This document shows positions 37,233 to 45,032 of a stretch of 64,000 nt of DNA, piece by piece (positions within the stretch are counted from its first letter, which is position 1; the number at the start of each line of letters is the position of its first letter). The notes under the pieces are model-generated. The model had not been told where the DNA came from. It saw nothing but the letters and a program-made list of their open reading frames with translations, and did not search any database. The DNA comes from Caulobacter vibrioides OR37 (GTDB lineage: Bacteria > Pseudomonadota > Alphaproteobacteria > Caulobacterales > Caulobacteraceae). Position numbers and translations under genes: made by a program. The stretch covers positions 434,001 through 498,000 of the forward strand of contig NZ_APMP01000001.1 in assembly GCF_000372645.1 (NCBI RefSeq), in the 5' to 3' direction.

Positions 37233-37808
37233 ATGACCGCTCGCCCGACGGCCGACGCCTTCGTCGCCGAACTGACCACCCTGTTCAACCGCCTGGGCGA
37301 TTTGCGCTATGGCGAGGACGTCAGCCAGCTGGACCACGCCGTACAGACCGCCCACCACGCCAAGCTGGATGGCGCGCCGCCCGCCTTGATCGCCGCAGCC
37401 CTGCTGCACGATGTCGGGCACATGATGCAAAAGGCCGGCGAGGACGCCGCGGATCACGGCGTAGACACGCGCCACGAACAGATCAGCGCCGGCTATCTGG
37501 CCCGCGCCTTTGGCCCCGAGGTCACCGAGCCCATCCGCCTGCACGTCGCGGCCAAGCGCTACCGGGTCGCGGTGGATCCGGCCTATCTGGAACACCTCAG
37601 CAAGGCCTCCCTGCAAAGCCTGGCTCTGCAGGGAGGACCGATGAATTCGGCGGAGATCGCCGCGTTTCTGGCCGAGCCGGCCGCCCAGGACGCCCTACGG
37701 CTGCGCGGCTATGACGAGGCCGGCAAGGCGCCGGAGGCCGAGGTCTCCAGCTTCGAATCTTATCAGGACCTCCTGCGCGATCTGATCGCGCGCGCGGCCG
37801 AGGCCTGA
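37233..37808 (+). CDS. PhnZ/TmpB-like HD-domain mixed-valent diiron oxygenase
   Basis: HD-domain protein of 191 residues matching the phosphonate-degradation oxygenase family (TIGR03276). Known members cleave the C-P bond of alpha-hydroxylated aminoethylphosphonates. Ligands expected from PhnZ are all present: His35, His59, Asp60 (LLHDVGH), His81, His104 and Asp161, with Lys108 and the LQGGPM loop as substrate contacts. The lid residues differ: PhnZ has Tyr-X-X-Glu, while here Arg25-Tyr26-Gly27-Glu28 occurs, so the iron-capping tyrosine appears replaced or shifted by one. No PhnY- or TmpA-type hydroxylase is adjacent. Its stop codon abuts the stop of the convergent AspH gene with no base between. 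Confidence 0.87.
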   Translation: MTARPTADAFVAELTTLFNRLGDLRYGEDVSQLDHAVQTAHHAKLDGAPPALIAAALLHDVGHMMQKAGEDAADHGVDTRHEQISAGYLARAFGPEVTEPIRLHVAAKRYRVAVDPAYLEHLSKASLQSLALQGGPMNSAEIAAFLAEPAAQDALRLRGYDEAGKAPEAEVSSFESYQDLLRDLIARAAEA

Positions 37809-38762
37809 TCAGGGCGAAAGCGCCTCGTCCGCGACCAGGTGCTGCAAGACGCGCTTTTCCAGCACCAGAAGCGCGCTGGCGCTGTTGGCGCGCATGACGA
37901 GGCCTTCGCCCAGCGGCCCGGCGGCTTCGCGCACGGCGTGGATCAGGCGCTGAAACTCGGGTCGCCCCCGACCGCCGGTTCCATGCAGGGCGCAGAGTTG
38001 GCGCCAATCCTGGATGAAGCTTTCCAGCAGCAGGTTCAGCCGCGCGGCGCGCATCCGGGTTTCAGGCGTGTCAACGGCCAGCGAAAGCTCCTCGCGCAGA
38101 TCCTCGACCAGCCATTGCGCCTCGGCGGCCGGCATGATCGGCATGCGCTGGTCGTTCTCGGTCAGCAGCTCGGGATCAGCGCTCGGATCCCAAGCCAGAG
38201 TGGGCCACCGATCGCGGGGCGGCGATTGACCATAGGCGAAGCGCCAGAACGAAGCCGTGCCGGTGGTGTCGGCGACCAGATGGATACGATCCTGGTCCGC
38301 CCCGTTCTCGACGTGATGGCGACGCCAGTTGTCGAAGATCCAGGCCTCGCCGGCCGCCATGTGCACGGACTGCCCGTCACAGTGAAAACGCACGGCGGGC
38401 TGCGTGAAGACCGGAATGTGCAGTCGCACGCGGGTATGCCAGTGGTAGTTGATGTCCGCGTGCTCGGGAACGCCGACACCCGGCGCCAGCCTCATCAGCC
38501 GCGAGCGGCTCCAGACCACGCCGAACCCCGCTAGGACCTGACGCAGATAGGGCATCGCCATCAGCCAGGGCGTCGGCAGCATCTGGCCGTGGACCGCGTC
38601 GGTCTCCGCCCCGTCCACGCTGATCAGGCGCGCGGCGCTATTGCCGCGCAGCCGATCCGGATGCGCCACCCAGGCCTCGGCCGGCAAGGCCGCGACCTCG
38701 GCCTGAAGTCGTTCCACGTCGAACAGCACCGGAAGCTGGTAGAAGGGTCGCGGCAGCCGCAT
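37809..38762 (-). CDS. Aspartyl/asparaginyl beta-hydroxylase-domain oxygenase (AspH 1)
   Basis: 2-oxoglutarate-dependent oxygenase of 317 residues. The AspH jelly-roll is at about 45-170: His101-X-Asp103 (PEHADINYHWH), a distal His149 or His150 (RRHHVENG) and Arg159 (DRIHLV) for 2-oxoglutarate. The C-terminal 140 residues are helical, of unknown function. It is the last gene of the TonB receptor, sulfotransferase, AspH, TPR-sulfotransferase operon, three bases after the previous gene. The substrate could be a protein side chain or a small molecule; neither is shown by the sequence. Confidence 0.88.
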   Translation of the reverse strand: MRLPRPFYQLPVLFDVERLQAEVAALPAEAWVAHPDRLRGNSAARLISVDGAETDAVHGQMLPTPWLMAMPYLRQVLAGFGVVWSRSRLMRLAPGVGVPEHADINYHWHTRVRLHIPVFTQPAVRFHCDGQSVHMAAGEAWIFDNWRRHHVENGADQDRIHLVADTTGTASFWRFAYGQSPPRDRWPTLAWDPSADPELLTENDQRMPIMPAAEAQWLVEDLREELSLAVDTPETRMRAARLNLLLESFIQDWRQLCALHGTGGRGRPEFQRLIHAVREAAGPLGEGLVMRANSASALLVLEKRVLQHLVADEALSP

Positions 38763-38765
38763 CGC

Positions 38766-40670
38766 TCAGGTCCTGTACTCGGTCAGCGCATCGCCCAGCG
38801 CCTCGCGCAGCGGCGCCAGCCAGGGCGCGTAGCGACGCCATTGATCCAGCCCCTCGCGGCCGATCGGCTGGCGCACCTGCTCCGAACTGGGAGTGCGCAC
38901 GCTGCGTTGGGTCGCGTAAAAGGTCAGGCAGGCCGGCTGGAAGGGCAGACGGCAATGGTCCAGCATCCGCCGCACGCCGCCCTCGAGATCCTCGACGAGG
39001 TCTTCATAGGACACCCGCAGCACCCGGCCGGGCAGCACCTGATCCCAGTGCCGCATCATGTCGAGATAGACCCGATAATAGCGGGCGATGTCCTCGACGC
39101 CGTAAGTGAATTCCTGATTGGTCGTGCCGAACAGCTGCTTCAGGTTGCTGAAGCAGCAGGCCATCGGCTCGCGGCGGACATCGATGATAGTCGCTCGCGG
39201 CAGGATCAGGTGGATCAGGCCGATGTGCCAGAAATTGTTGGGCATCTTGTCGATGAAGAACGGCCGCCCCAGCCGCCGGTAGGCGCGCGTTTCGGCCAGG
39301 AAGCGCTCGCCCAGCCCCCTCGCCTCCTCGGCGGTCAGACGCAGCAGGGCTTCGGGGTCCAAGGGCAGGCCGCAGTCGGGATCGCGCCCCCCGAGCTCGG
39401 CGGCGTAACGGCCGATCTCCGTCAGCTCCTGCGTCCCCTCGACCGCCGAATGCGAGGCCAGAATCTGCTCGATCAGGGTCGACCCCGAGCGCGGCAGACC
39501 CACGACGAAAATCGGCGCGGGATCGTCCGCGCCCCAACCCGCGCGGGCCGCGAAGACCTCGGCTGACAAGCTCTGCTTCGAACTCCGTGCGCAGGCCTCG
39601 GCGACCTCCGACCTATACCGGCTGTCCAAGCGCCTCAATGCGTTGCCGCGCCCATAGCTTCGCCACGACGCCGCGTAGTCGCCTCGATCTTCCAGAGCCT
39701 TGCCCAGCGCGAAGTTCAGATAGACGCGATCCATCCGTTGCAGGTCGGGGCGGGCCTCGGCCGCTCGCAAACGCCCCAATTCGTCATCGCTGAAGCGATA
39801 GGTCTTCAGGTTGGCGAGGCTAAACCAAGCCACGCCGTTATCTGGCCGCGCATGGAGCGAAGCGCGGTAATCGGCGACCGCCTCGGCTTGGCGGCCCGTG
39901 ACCTTCAAGGCATTGCCCCGCCAGAGCCGCAGATCGGCGACCTCGGGCCCGGACGGCGGCTGGCCGTCCAGCAATCGGCCGTAGAGGTCGATCACCGGTT
40001 CGTGGTCGCCCAGGGCGACGCAGGCGGCGGCGTATTGCTTGATATAGTCGCGGTTGTCCGGGTCGTGCTCCAGCAGCCGCTCCGCCTCCTCCCGGGCGCG
40101 CCCGGGCTTTTGCCCTTGGAGCAGCGTCATCGCGTAGTCCAGTCGGGCGGCGTGGTAGTCCGGCGCTTGGGCCAGCGCCGTTTCGAGCAAGGCCTCGGCC
40201 TCGTCGAACGCGCCGCTCTCCGCGCGGATCCTGGCTAGCAGACGGCGCGCGCCGACATTGCTGTCGTTATCGCGCAGATACTCGCGGAGGATCGCCTCGG
40301 CCGCCTCGAGATCGCCGTCGGCGAACAGGCTGTTGGCGACCACCACCTGGACCGGCAACTGCTTCAGCGCCTTCAGATGACGCGCCGCCGCCTCGGCGCG
40401 AGGCGCGTCGCCCAGCATCCGATAGAGCTGTTCCAACATGTCCCAGCTGGTCGGCAGGGTGGGATTGAGGCCGACCGCCGTGCTCAGCGCCTCGATCGCG
40501 CGGGGCGCGTCGCCAAGCAGAATGTAGCAATGCCCGCGCTCCTGATGGAGACGGCTGAACCGAGGCAGCAACGCTTCCAACCGCGCCAGGACGGCGAGGG
40601 CCTCGGGCGCGCGCTGGCGCGTCCGCAGCGCCCGCGCCTCCTCCAGCAAGGCGTCGCGTTGCCGGCTCAC
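38766..40670 (-). CDS. TPR-repeat sulfotransferase
   Basis: Fusion protein of 634 residues. The N-terminal part (about 1-350) is a tandem of TPR helices, and the C-terminal part (about 375-630) is a PAPS-dependent sulfotransferase domain with the 5'-phosphosulfate loop FVVGLPRSGSTLIEQIL and the 3'-phosphate motif RREPMACCFSNLKQLF. I start it at GTG 40670, whose TGA overlaps the stop of the AspH 2 gene (GTGA). An upstream extension to 40904 would run antiparallel in frame through AspH 2 and has shadow composition. TPRs probably recognise a protein or peptide partner, so sulfation of a macromolecule is plausible. Confidence 0.9.
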   Translation of the reverse strand: MSRQRDALLEEARALRTRQRAPEALAVLARLEALLPRFSRLHQERGHCYILLGDAPRAIEALSTAVGLNPTLPTSWDMLEQLYRMLGDAPRAEAAARHLKALKQLPVQVVVANSLFADGDLEAAEAILREYLRDNDSNVGARRLLARIRAESGAFDEAEALLETALAQAPDYHAARLDYAMTLLQGQKPGRAREEAERLLEHDPDNRDYIKQYAAACVALGDHEPVIDLYGRLLDGQPPSGPEVADLRLWRGNALKVTGRQAEAVADYRASLHARPDNGVAWFSLANLKTYRFSDDELGRLRAAEARPDLQRMDRVYLNFALGKALEDRGDYAASWRSYGRGNALRRLDSRYRSEVAEACARSSKQSLSAEVFAARAGWGADDPAPIFVVGLPRSGSTLIEQILASHSAVEGTQELTEIGRYAAELGGRDPDCGLPLDPEALLRLTAEEARGLGERFLAETRAYRRLGRPFFIDKMPNNFWHIGLIHLILPRATIIDVRREPMACCFSNLKQLFGTTNQEFTYGVEDIARYYRVYLDMMRHWDQVLPGRVLRVSYEDLVEDLEGGVRRMLDHCRLPFQPACLTFYATQRSVRTPSSEQVRQPIGREGLDQWRRYAPWLAPLREALGDALTEYRT

Positions 40671-41287
40671 CGCGCGACGCTCGCCTGGAGAAGCGGCGCG
40701 AGCCACGCCGGCGCCGGCTGGTCGGGATCGTAATATTCGAAGATCAGATGGATGCGATCGCTGTCGCCGTCGTTGCGCACCCAATGCGGCGCGAGGTTGT
40801 TGACCTCGACCGCCTGACCAACCGGAAGGTGGCGCTCGGCCCCGCCGAAGAACGACACCACGCCGGGATTGGTCGTGATCGGCACGTGGATCTTGTGGGG
40901 CCACTTCGCGGCGGGATTGGCGTCGATGTGCGGATGTATGAACCCGCCCGGAGCCATGCGGGCCAGCATCACCCGAGGAAACACGCCCCGCGCGTAGCCA
41001 TAATCACGAACCGCGTCCGCCAGCACGGGCTCCAGCAAGTTCCGCCACGGCGCCCAGGCCGGACGATCATGGGAACCCCGCCAGTCGAGCGGACCATCCA
41101 CGAAACGAAAGACGATGTGCCGCGTGCCGTCCAGCACCTCGAACTTGTTGGGTTTGCTGGCGTTTTCGGCGACCCAGACCGCCTCTGGGATCGCCATGAC
41201 ATTGGCCCGAAGGGCGCCGATGTCGACCGCCCCCAGGTCTCTCACCGTCTCCGTCTTGCGAGGATTGGCGGACGGCCCGCTCATCAC
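40667..41287 (-). CDS. Aspartyl/asparaginyl beta-hydroxylase-domain oxygenase (AspH 2)
   Basis: Compact AspH-type oxygenase of 206 residues, mostly the catalytic domain: His120-X-Asp122 in HPHIDAN, His168 in APHWVRN and Arg178 in DRIHLIFEYYD. It is encoded between two sulfotransferases and overlaps both (ATGA with the upstream gene, GTGA with the downstream one), so the three are made in a fixed ratio. It differs clearly from AspH 1, suggesting two separate hydroxylation targets or steps. Confidence 0.9.
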   Translation of the reverse strand: MMSGPSANPRKTETVRDLGAVDIGALRANVMAIPEAVWVAENASKPNKFEVLDGTRHIVFRFVDGPLDWRGSHDRPAWAPWRNLLEPVLADAVRDYGYARGVFPRVMLARMAPGGFIHPHIDANPAAKWPHKIHVPITTNPGVVSFFGGAERHLPVGQAVEVNNLAPHWVRNDGDSDRIHLIFEYYDPDQPAPAWLAPLLQASVAR

Positions 41288-41916
41288 GCCCCCTCGAACG
41301 TGTAGCCGAAGAGATCGAGGTCCTGCTCGTAGCGCGCGGCGACCGCCTCGATCAGAAGCGGGTCATAGTACTGGCGGTAGTCGCCATGCTGGCTGCCGTT
41401 CACGCGGTCGAGCCGGCGGGATGGAATACCGATCCGCGCGCAGATCGCGTCGTAGGAGCCCTGCATGTCCTCCACCCGACCGATCCCATCGGTCAGGAGG
41501 CCGCCTTCCTCGTCCACCAGCAGCGACGACTGCGGCTGGAACAGGATGTGTTGTTCCGGCGGTTCCTCGAAAAGGAAATAGCGCATGACATCGCGCGGCC
41601 GTCGCTGGAAGTCGTCGCCCCCGCGCAACATGAACGCGCAGTACGAGACGAAGCGGTCGAACGGATTCCGCACGAAGGCGAACTTGAAATAGTCGGCGAA
41701 GGCCTGTTCGCCGAGATACGGACGCACCTGCCGCAGGGACAGGTGGCCATGCCTGATCGCGGCCAGGTCCGCCCAGGGAAAGCGCTTGTCGACGAACAGC
41801 CCTACCTGCTCGACGTCGTCCTCGCTCAGATGCTCGCGCAGGGCCTGACGCACCGAATGGGTGCCGGTCTTGGGCACCGCGGCGAAGATGAAGCGGTGGC
41901 TATGTGAAACGATCAT
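41284..41916 (-). CDS. Sulfotransferase (family 2-like)
   Basis: PAPS-dependent sulfotransferase of 210 residues with the 5'-phosphosulfate loop FAAVPKTGTHSVRQALREH at residues 11-29 and the 3'-phosphate motif FAFVRNPFDRFVSYC. This fold is shared with carbohydrate sulfotransferases of the HNK-1/chondroitin type. It is the first accessory gene after the TonB receptor, separated from it by a hairpin (41935-41966), and is coupled by overlap to AspH 2. The acceptor is not known. Confidence 0.9.
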   Translation of the reverse strand: MIVSHSHRFIFAAVPKTGTHSVRQALREHLSEDDVEQVGLFVDKRFPWADLAAIRHGHLSLRQVRPYLGEQAFADYFKFAFVRNPFDRFVSYCAFMLRGGDDFQRRPRDVMRYFLFEEPPEQHILFQPQSSLLVDEEGGLLTDGIGRVEDMQGSYDAICARIGIPSRRLDRVNGSQHGDYRQYYDPLLIEAVAARYEQDLDLFGYTFEGA

Positions 41917-41934
41917 GGCCTGATCAAAAGAGCG

Positions 41935-41966
41935 GAGCGTCCGTCTCCTCCAGGAGACGGACGCTC
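41935..41966 (-). terminator. Intra-operon terminator-like hairpin after the TonB receptor
   Basis: A perfect 15-bp inverted repeat (41935-41949 with 41952-41966) forms a stem that, on the minus strand, is followed by CGCTCTTTT. It lies 19 bases after the receptor stop and 18 bases before the sulfotransferase start. It probably gives partial termination, lowering expression of the accessory enzymes relative to the abundant receptor. Confidence 0.75.
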
Positions 41967-41985
41967 AACCTAGCGCCTATGCGTG

Positions 41986-44817
41986 TCAGAACTTGTAGCT
42001 GAGACCCATCATGTAAGTCGTGCCGCTCTGGTTCTGGTTATAGAGGTAGCGGTTCTGACCCCAGAACTGGGTATCCTTCTGGTTGGTCAGGTTGATGGCG
42101 TTCAGCGAGAACTGAAGCGTCTCGGTGAAGTTATAGAAGGCCGAGGCGTCCACATAGGTCGAGCCCTCGAAGCCGCGCGTGTCGGCGCTCATGGGGTTGG
42201 CGCTACGACCCGTGTACCAACGCGCGCGGTGGCTCAGCGAACCGCGCAGGCCCCAACGATCGGTCTCGTAGTAGAGCGTCGCGTTGTAGCTCGTCTTCGA
42301 GATGCCGGTGATCTCGTCGGGCACATCGACATAGGTGTAGTTCGCCGTCATGCCGAGGTTGTTGAACGGCGCGGGCAGGAACGTGAACTGGCTCTGCGCG
42401 ACCAGCTCGACCCCGGTGATCTTCTTGGTGCCGGCCACGTTGGTCGGCATGGAGAATTCCTTGACGATCGTGTTCGCGGTCGCCCCGGGGATCGTGGTGT
42501 ACGGCACGCCGGTTTGGCTGAACGGGATATTCGTCAGCGTCGTCGAGCCGATGAAGTTGGTGACGCGCTTCTGGAACACGCCCGCCGACAGCAGCCCCAC
42601 CTTGCCGAAGTAGTACTCGACCGACAGGTCCAGGGTCTTGTCCTTGAACGGCTTCAGGTTCGGATTGCCGCGCGAGGCGGTGATGTCGCAGTTCTGGTGG
42701 GCCGCGTCGGCGTTCAGGTTGCAGGTCTCATTACCTTGGAAGGCGCTGCCGCGAGCGGCCATCGATCCCAGGCTCGGACGGTTCAGGTTCTCGGTGGCGG
42801 CGAAGCGCACCAGCAGTTCCGGCGTCAGTTCCAGCACGGTGTTCAGCGCTGGCAGGACGCCCGAATAGCTGCCCTTGACGTCGGTCGTACCGAGGTAGGC
42901 GTAGCTGTCGCCCTGGATCCAGCCCGAGCTGCGCGTGTCGGTCTGGTAGCCGCGCAGGCCGATATTGCCGCGGAAGCGCTTGCCCAGCAGCTGGGTGTCC
43001 CAATCGGCCTGGATGTACTCCGAAACGGTCGCCTCTTGGGTATTGTAGACGTTCTCGATGTCCTGGATGACGCCGCCCGTGCCGTCCGTGTTCTTCTCGA
43101 GGCGGTGGTACTCCTTGTACTTGGCGAAGGCCTTGGCGTAGTCGCCGATCAGCCACGAGCCGGCGCTGTTGCTAAACACCGTCGTGATGTCGGCGACCGA
43201 CGTGCCGCGCGTCTTGCCGGTCGTGCCGTTGGCGCCGCCGTCATAGAACAGGTCGATGCCGTCCTGCTTGAACTTGTGATAGGCGGCGCCCGCCCGCAGG
43301 GTCCAGACCGGGTTCAGCGTGTAATGGGCGTTGACCACGCCTTCCATCAGCTCCGACTGGTTGCGGAAGGAGCGATAGTAGAAGTTGTCCATCGCGTAGT
43401 TGGCCGGGTTGGTCGGATCCCAGTTCGGATACTGGAAAGTCGCCGAGCGCCCATCGACGCCGTAGTCGGCGATCAGATTGCCCTTGGCCCGCATGTAGAG
43501 CTTGTCGTCATACGGCGTCCTGTAGGTCGACTTCTCGTAGCCCACGTGGCCGTCGATCACCAGGCGATCCGTGGCGTCCCACTTCCCGGTCAGGGCCACC
43601 TGGTTGAAGCGGTTCTTGTTCAGCTCACGACGATGCTCGCTGCCGAAGGTCACGTTGCTGGCGTTGGTCATCGTGACATAGCCGTTCGGGTCGACGCGGA
43701 AGTCGTTCAGCACCGTGCCGTTTTGGAATTGAGCGGGCCAGGGCGAGCCCTTGGCGCCGTCCAGCGTGGTCGAGCCTAGGCCGTTCAGAGGGCGGGTGGC
43801 CAAGTGCAGTTCGTCGCGGTGCGTGGTGAATTCACCGTGCAGCACGTCGAGCGTCAGCAACAGATTGTCGACGGGCTTCCACTGCACGGCGCCCGTGAGA
43901 CCCAGGCGCTCCTGCTTCGCGTTCCAGGACGACAGACGGTTGCCGTCGGCGAAATAGAGGTCGCCCGCCATGAACCGGGCCTGCTGCGCGGCGGTCAGGT
44001 GGGAGATGTCGACGCCCTTGTTGAGAAGACCCTGAACGTCGCTCTTGGACAGGTGGCTGTAGTTGTACGTGTTGTGCCCCTGCTCGGTGGTCTCGCGCTT
44101 GCCGTAGGCGACCGAGAACGCGACGCCGAACTTGTTGTCCCAGTTCTGGCTGAACAGAGCGGCGATCCGCGGCTGGGCGTCCTTGGTGTATTGGTTGGTG
44201 CCCAACTTCAGCGAGACGGCGCCCTTGGAGCCGGTCTTGTAATCAAACGGCTTGCCGGTGAAGAGACCCACCGTGCCGGCCATGCCGCCTTCGTTCTGCG
44301 CGGCCTCGAAGGTCTTTTCGACCTCGACCTTCGAGAACAGTTCGGAGGCGAAGATGTTGAAGTCGAAGGCCCGGTCGCGCGAGCGCTGGCCGCGGCTGTC
44401 CTGAGCCGAGTCGACATTGCCCAGCACTTCCATGCCGTTCAGCTGCACGCGCGCGAAATCCGGACCCAGGCCGCGCAGCGAGATCCGCCGCCCCTCGCCC
44501 GCTTCTCGGGTGATCTGCACGCCAGGCAGGCGCTGCAGCGACTCGGCCAGGTTCAATTCCGGAAACTTCGCCATGTCCTCGGCGACGATCGCGTCCTTCA
44601 GGATGATGGAGTCGCGCTTGATGGCCCGAGCGTCGCTGAGCGACTTGCGAAAGCCGGTGACGACGACTTCATCGACCTGATCGCCCGCCGCCGAGCTCGC
44701 GGCCTGACGCGCGAAAGCGGTCGACCCGCTGGCGCCCACCACCAGCGCCGAGACGGTCGCCAGCAAAAGATTCTTGCGGTTCGAGCGCGCGGCTCGAGCG
44801 GAATAGCGCTTCGACAT
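41986..44817 (-). CDS. TonB-dependent receptor, Xanthomonas/Caulobacter type
   Basis: Large receptor of 943 residues in the TIGR01782 style: signal peptide (cleavage near STAFARQ), TonB-box-like DQVDEVVVTGFRKSL, plug with LNLAESLQRLPGVQITREAGEGR and ISLRGLGPDFARVQLNGMEV, and a barrel ending in GLSYKF. The start is ATG 44817, preceded by a GGGGA ribosome site; a 20-codon longer frame would run over the operator. The operator TGGTATGGACCA (44838-44849) lies 21 bases upstream, almost the same distance as at the two other PhnF-type sites, so this receptor should import the same class of substrate. It heads the sulfotransferase/AspH operon. Confidence 0.94.
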   Translation of the reverse strand: MSKRYSARAARSNRKNLLLATVSALVVGASGSTAFARQAASSAAGDQVDEVVVTGFRKSLSDARAIKRDSIILKDAIVAEDMAKFPELNLAESLQRLPGVQITREAGEGRRISLRGLGPDFARVQLNGMEVLGNVDSAQDSRGQRSRDRAFDFNIFASELFSKVEVEKTFEAAQNEGGMAGTVGLFTGKPFDYKTGSKGAVSLKLGTNQYTKDAQPRIAALFSQNWDNKFGVAFSVAYGKRETTEQGHNTYNYSHLSKSDVQGLLNKGVDISHLTAAQQARFMAGDLYFADGNRLSSWNAKQERLGLTGAVQWKPVDNLLLTLDVLHGEFTTHRDELHLATRPLNGLGSTTLDGAKGSPWPAQFQNGTVLNDFRVDPNGYVTMTNASNVTFGSEHRRELNKNRFNQVALTGKWDATDRLVIDGHVGYEKSTYRTPYDDKLYMRAKGNLIADYGVDGRSATFQYPNWDPTNPANYAMDNFYYRSFRNQSELMEGVVNAHYTLNPVWTLRAGAAYHKFKQDGIDLFYDGGANGTTGKTRGTSVADITTVFSNSAGSWLIGDYAKAFAKYKEYHRLEKNTDGTGGVIQDIENVYNTQEATVSEYIQADWDTQLLGKRFRGNIGLRGYQTDTRSSGWIQGDSYAYLGTTDVKGSYSGVLPALNTVLELTPELLVRFAATENLNRPSLGSMAARGSAFQGNETCNLNADAAHQNCDITASRGNPNLKPFKDKTLDLSVEYYFGKVGLLSAGVFQKRVTNFIGSTTLTNIPFSQTGVPYTTIPGATANTIVKEFSMPTNVAGTKKITGVELVAQSQFTFLPAPFNNLGMTANYTYVDVPDEITGISKTSYNATLYYETDRWGLRGSLSHRARWYTGRSANPMSADTRGFEGSTYVDASAFYNFTETLQFSLNAINLTNQKDTQFWGQNRYLYNQNQSGTTYMMGLSYKF

Positions 44818-44837
44818 GATGGTTCCCCTGCCCCAAC

Positions 44838-44849
44838 TGGTATGGACCA
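44838..44849 (-). promoter_or_regulatory. PhnF/PhnR-type operator upstream of the TonB receptor
   Basis: TGGTATGGACCA differs from TGGTATAGACCA at one position and extends to a 14-bp palindrome CTGGT-N4-ACCAG. It lies 21-32 bases upstream of the receptor start codon, comparable with 24 and 27 bases at the MFS and phospholipase genes, although the regulator gene is about 10 kb away. Confidence 0.65.
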
Positions 44850-44946
44850 GAGCGCTTAAAGCAGCCGGCGGCGACACCCATGTGACATTTCAATGTGCGC
44901 GGCTGGTAATTTTTGAATGGGATCCCAGCGGAGAGGCCGTCCCGTT

Positions 44947-44958
44947 TGGACTAGACCA
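44947..44958 (-). promoter_or_regulatory. Second, upstream operator-like palindrome
   Basis: TGGACTAGACCA matches the operator word in 10 of 12 positions and sits in a longer imperfect palindrome (TTTGG-N6-CCAAA) 98 bases before the proximal operator. Paired sites are known for GntR repressors, but this one may also be chance. Confidence 0.4.
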
Positions 44959-44998
44959 AATTACCGGTGCGATGTTGTCTTGAAAGCACACAGCGCCG

Positions 44999-45020
44999 CG
45001 GGAGCGCCTTGACGCTCCCG
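44999..45020 (-). terminator. Weak hairpin after the LptF/LptG-like gene
   Basis: An 8-bp perfect stem (44999-45006 with 45013-45020) with a 6-base loop lies 12 bases after the permease stop. No T tract follows, so termination is uncertain. Confidence 0.35.
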
Positions 45021-45032
45021 TCTCCCGCCCAG

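Noticed and set aside
40671-40904. N-terminal extension of the TPR-sulfotransferase frame
   Set aside because: It lies inside the AspH 2 gene, is Arg-rich shadow sequence, and the GTG at 40670 gives the coupled GTGA overlap seen elsewhere.
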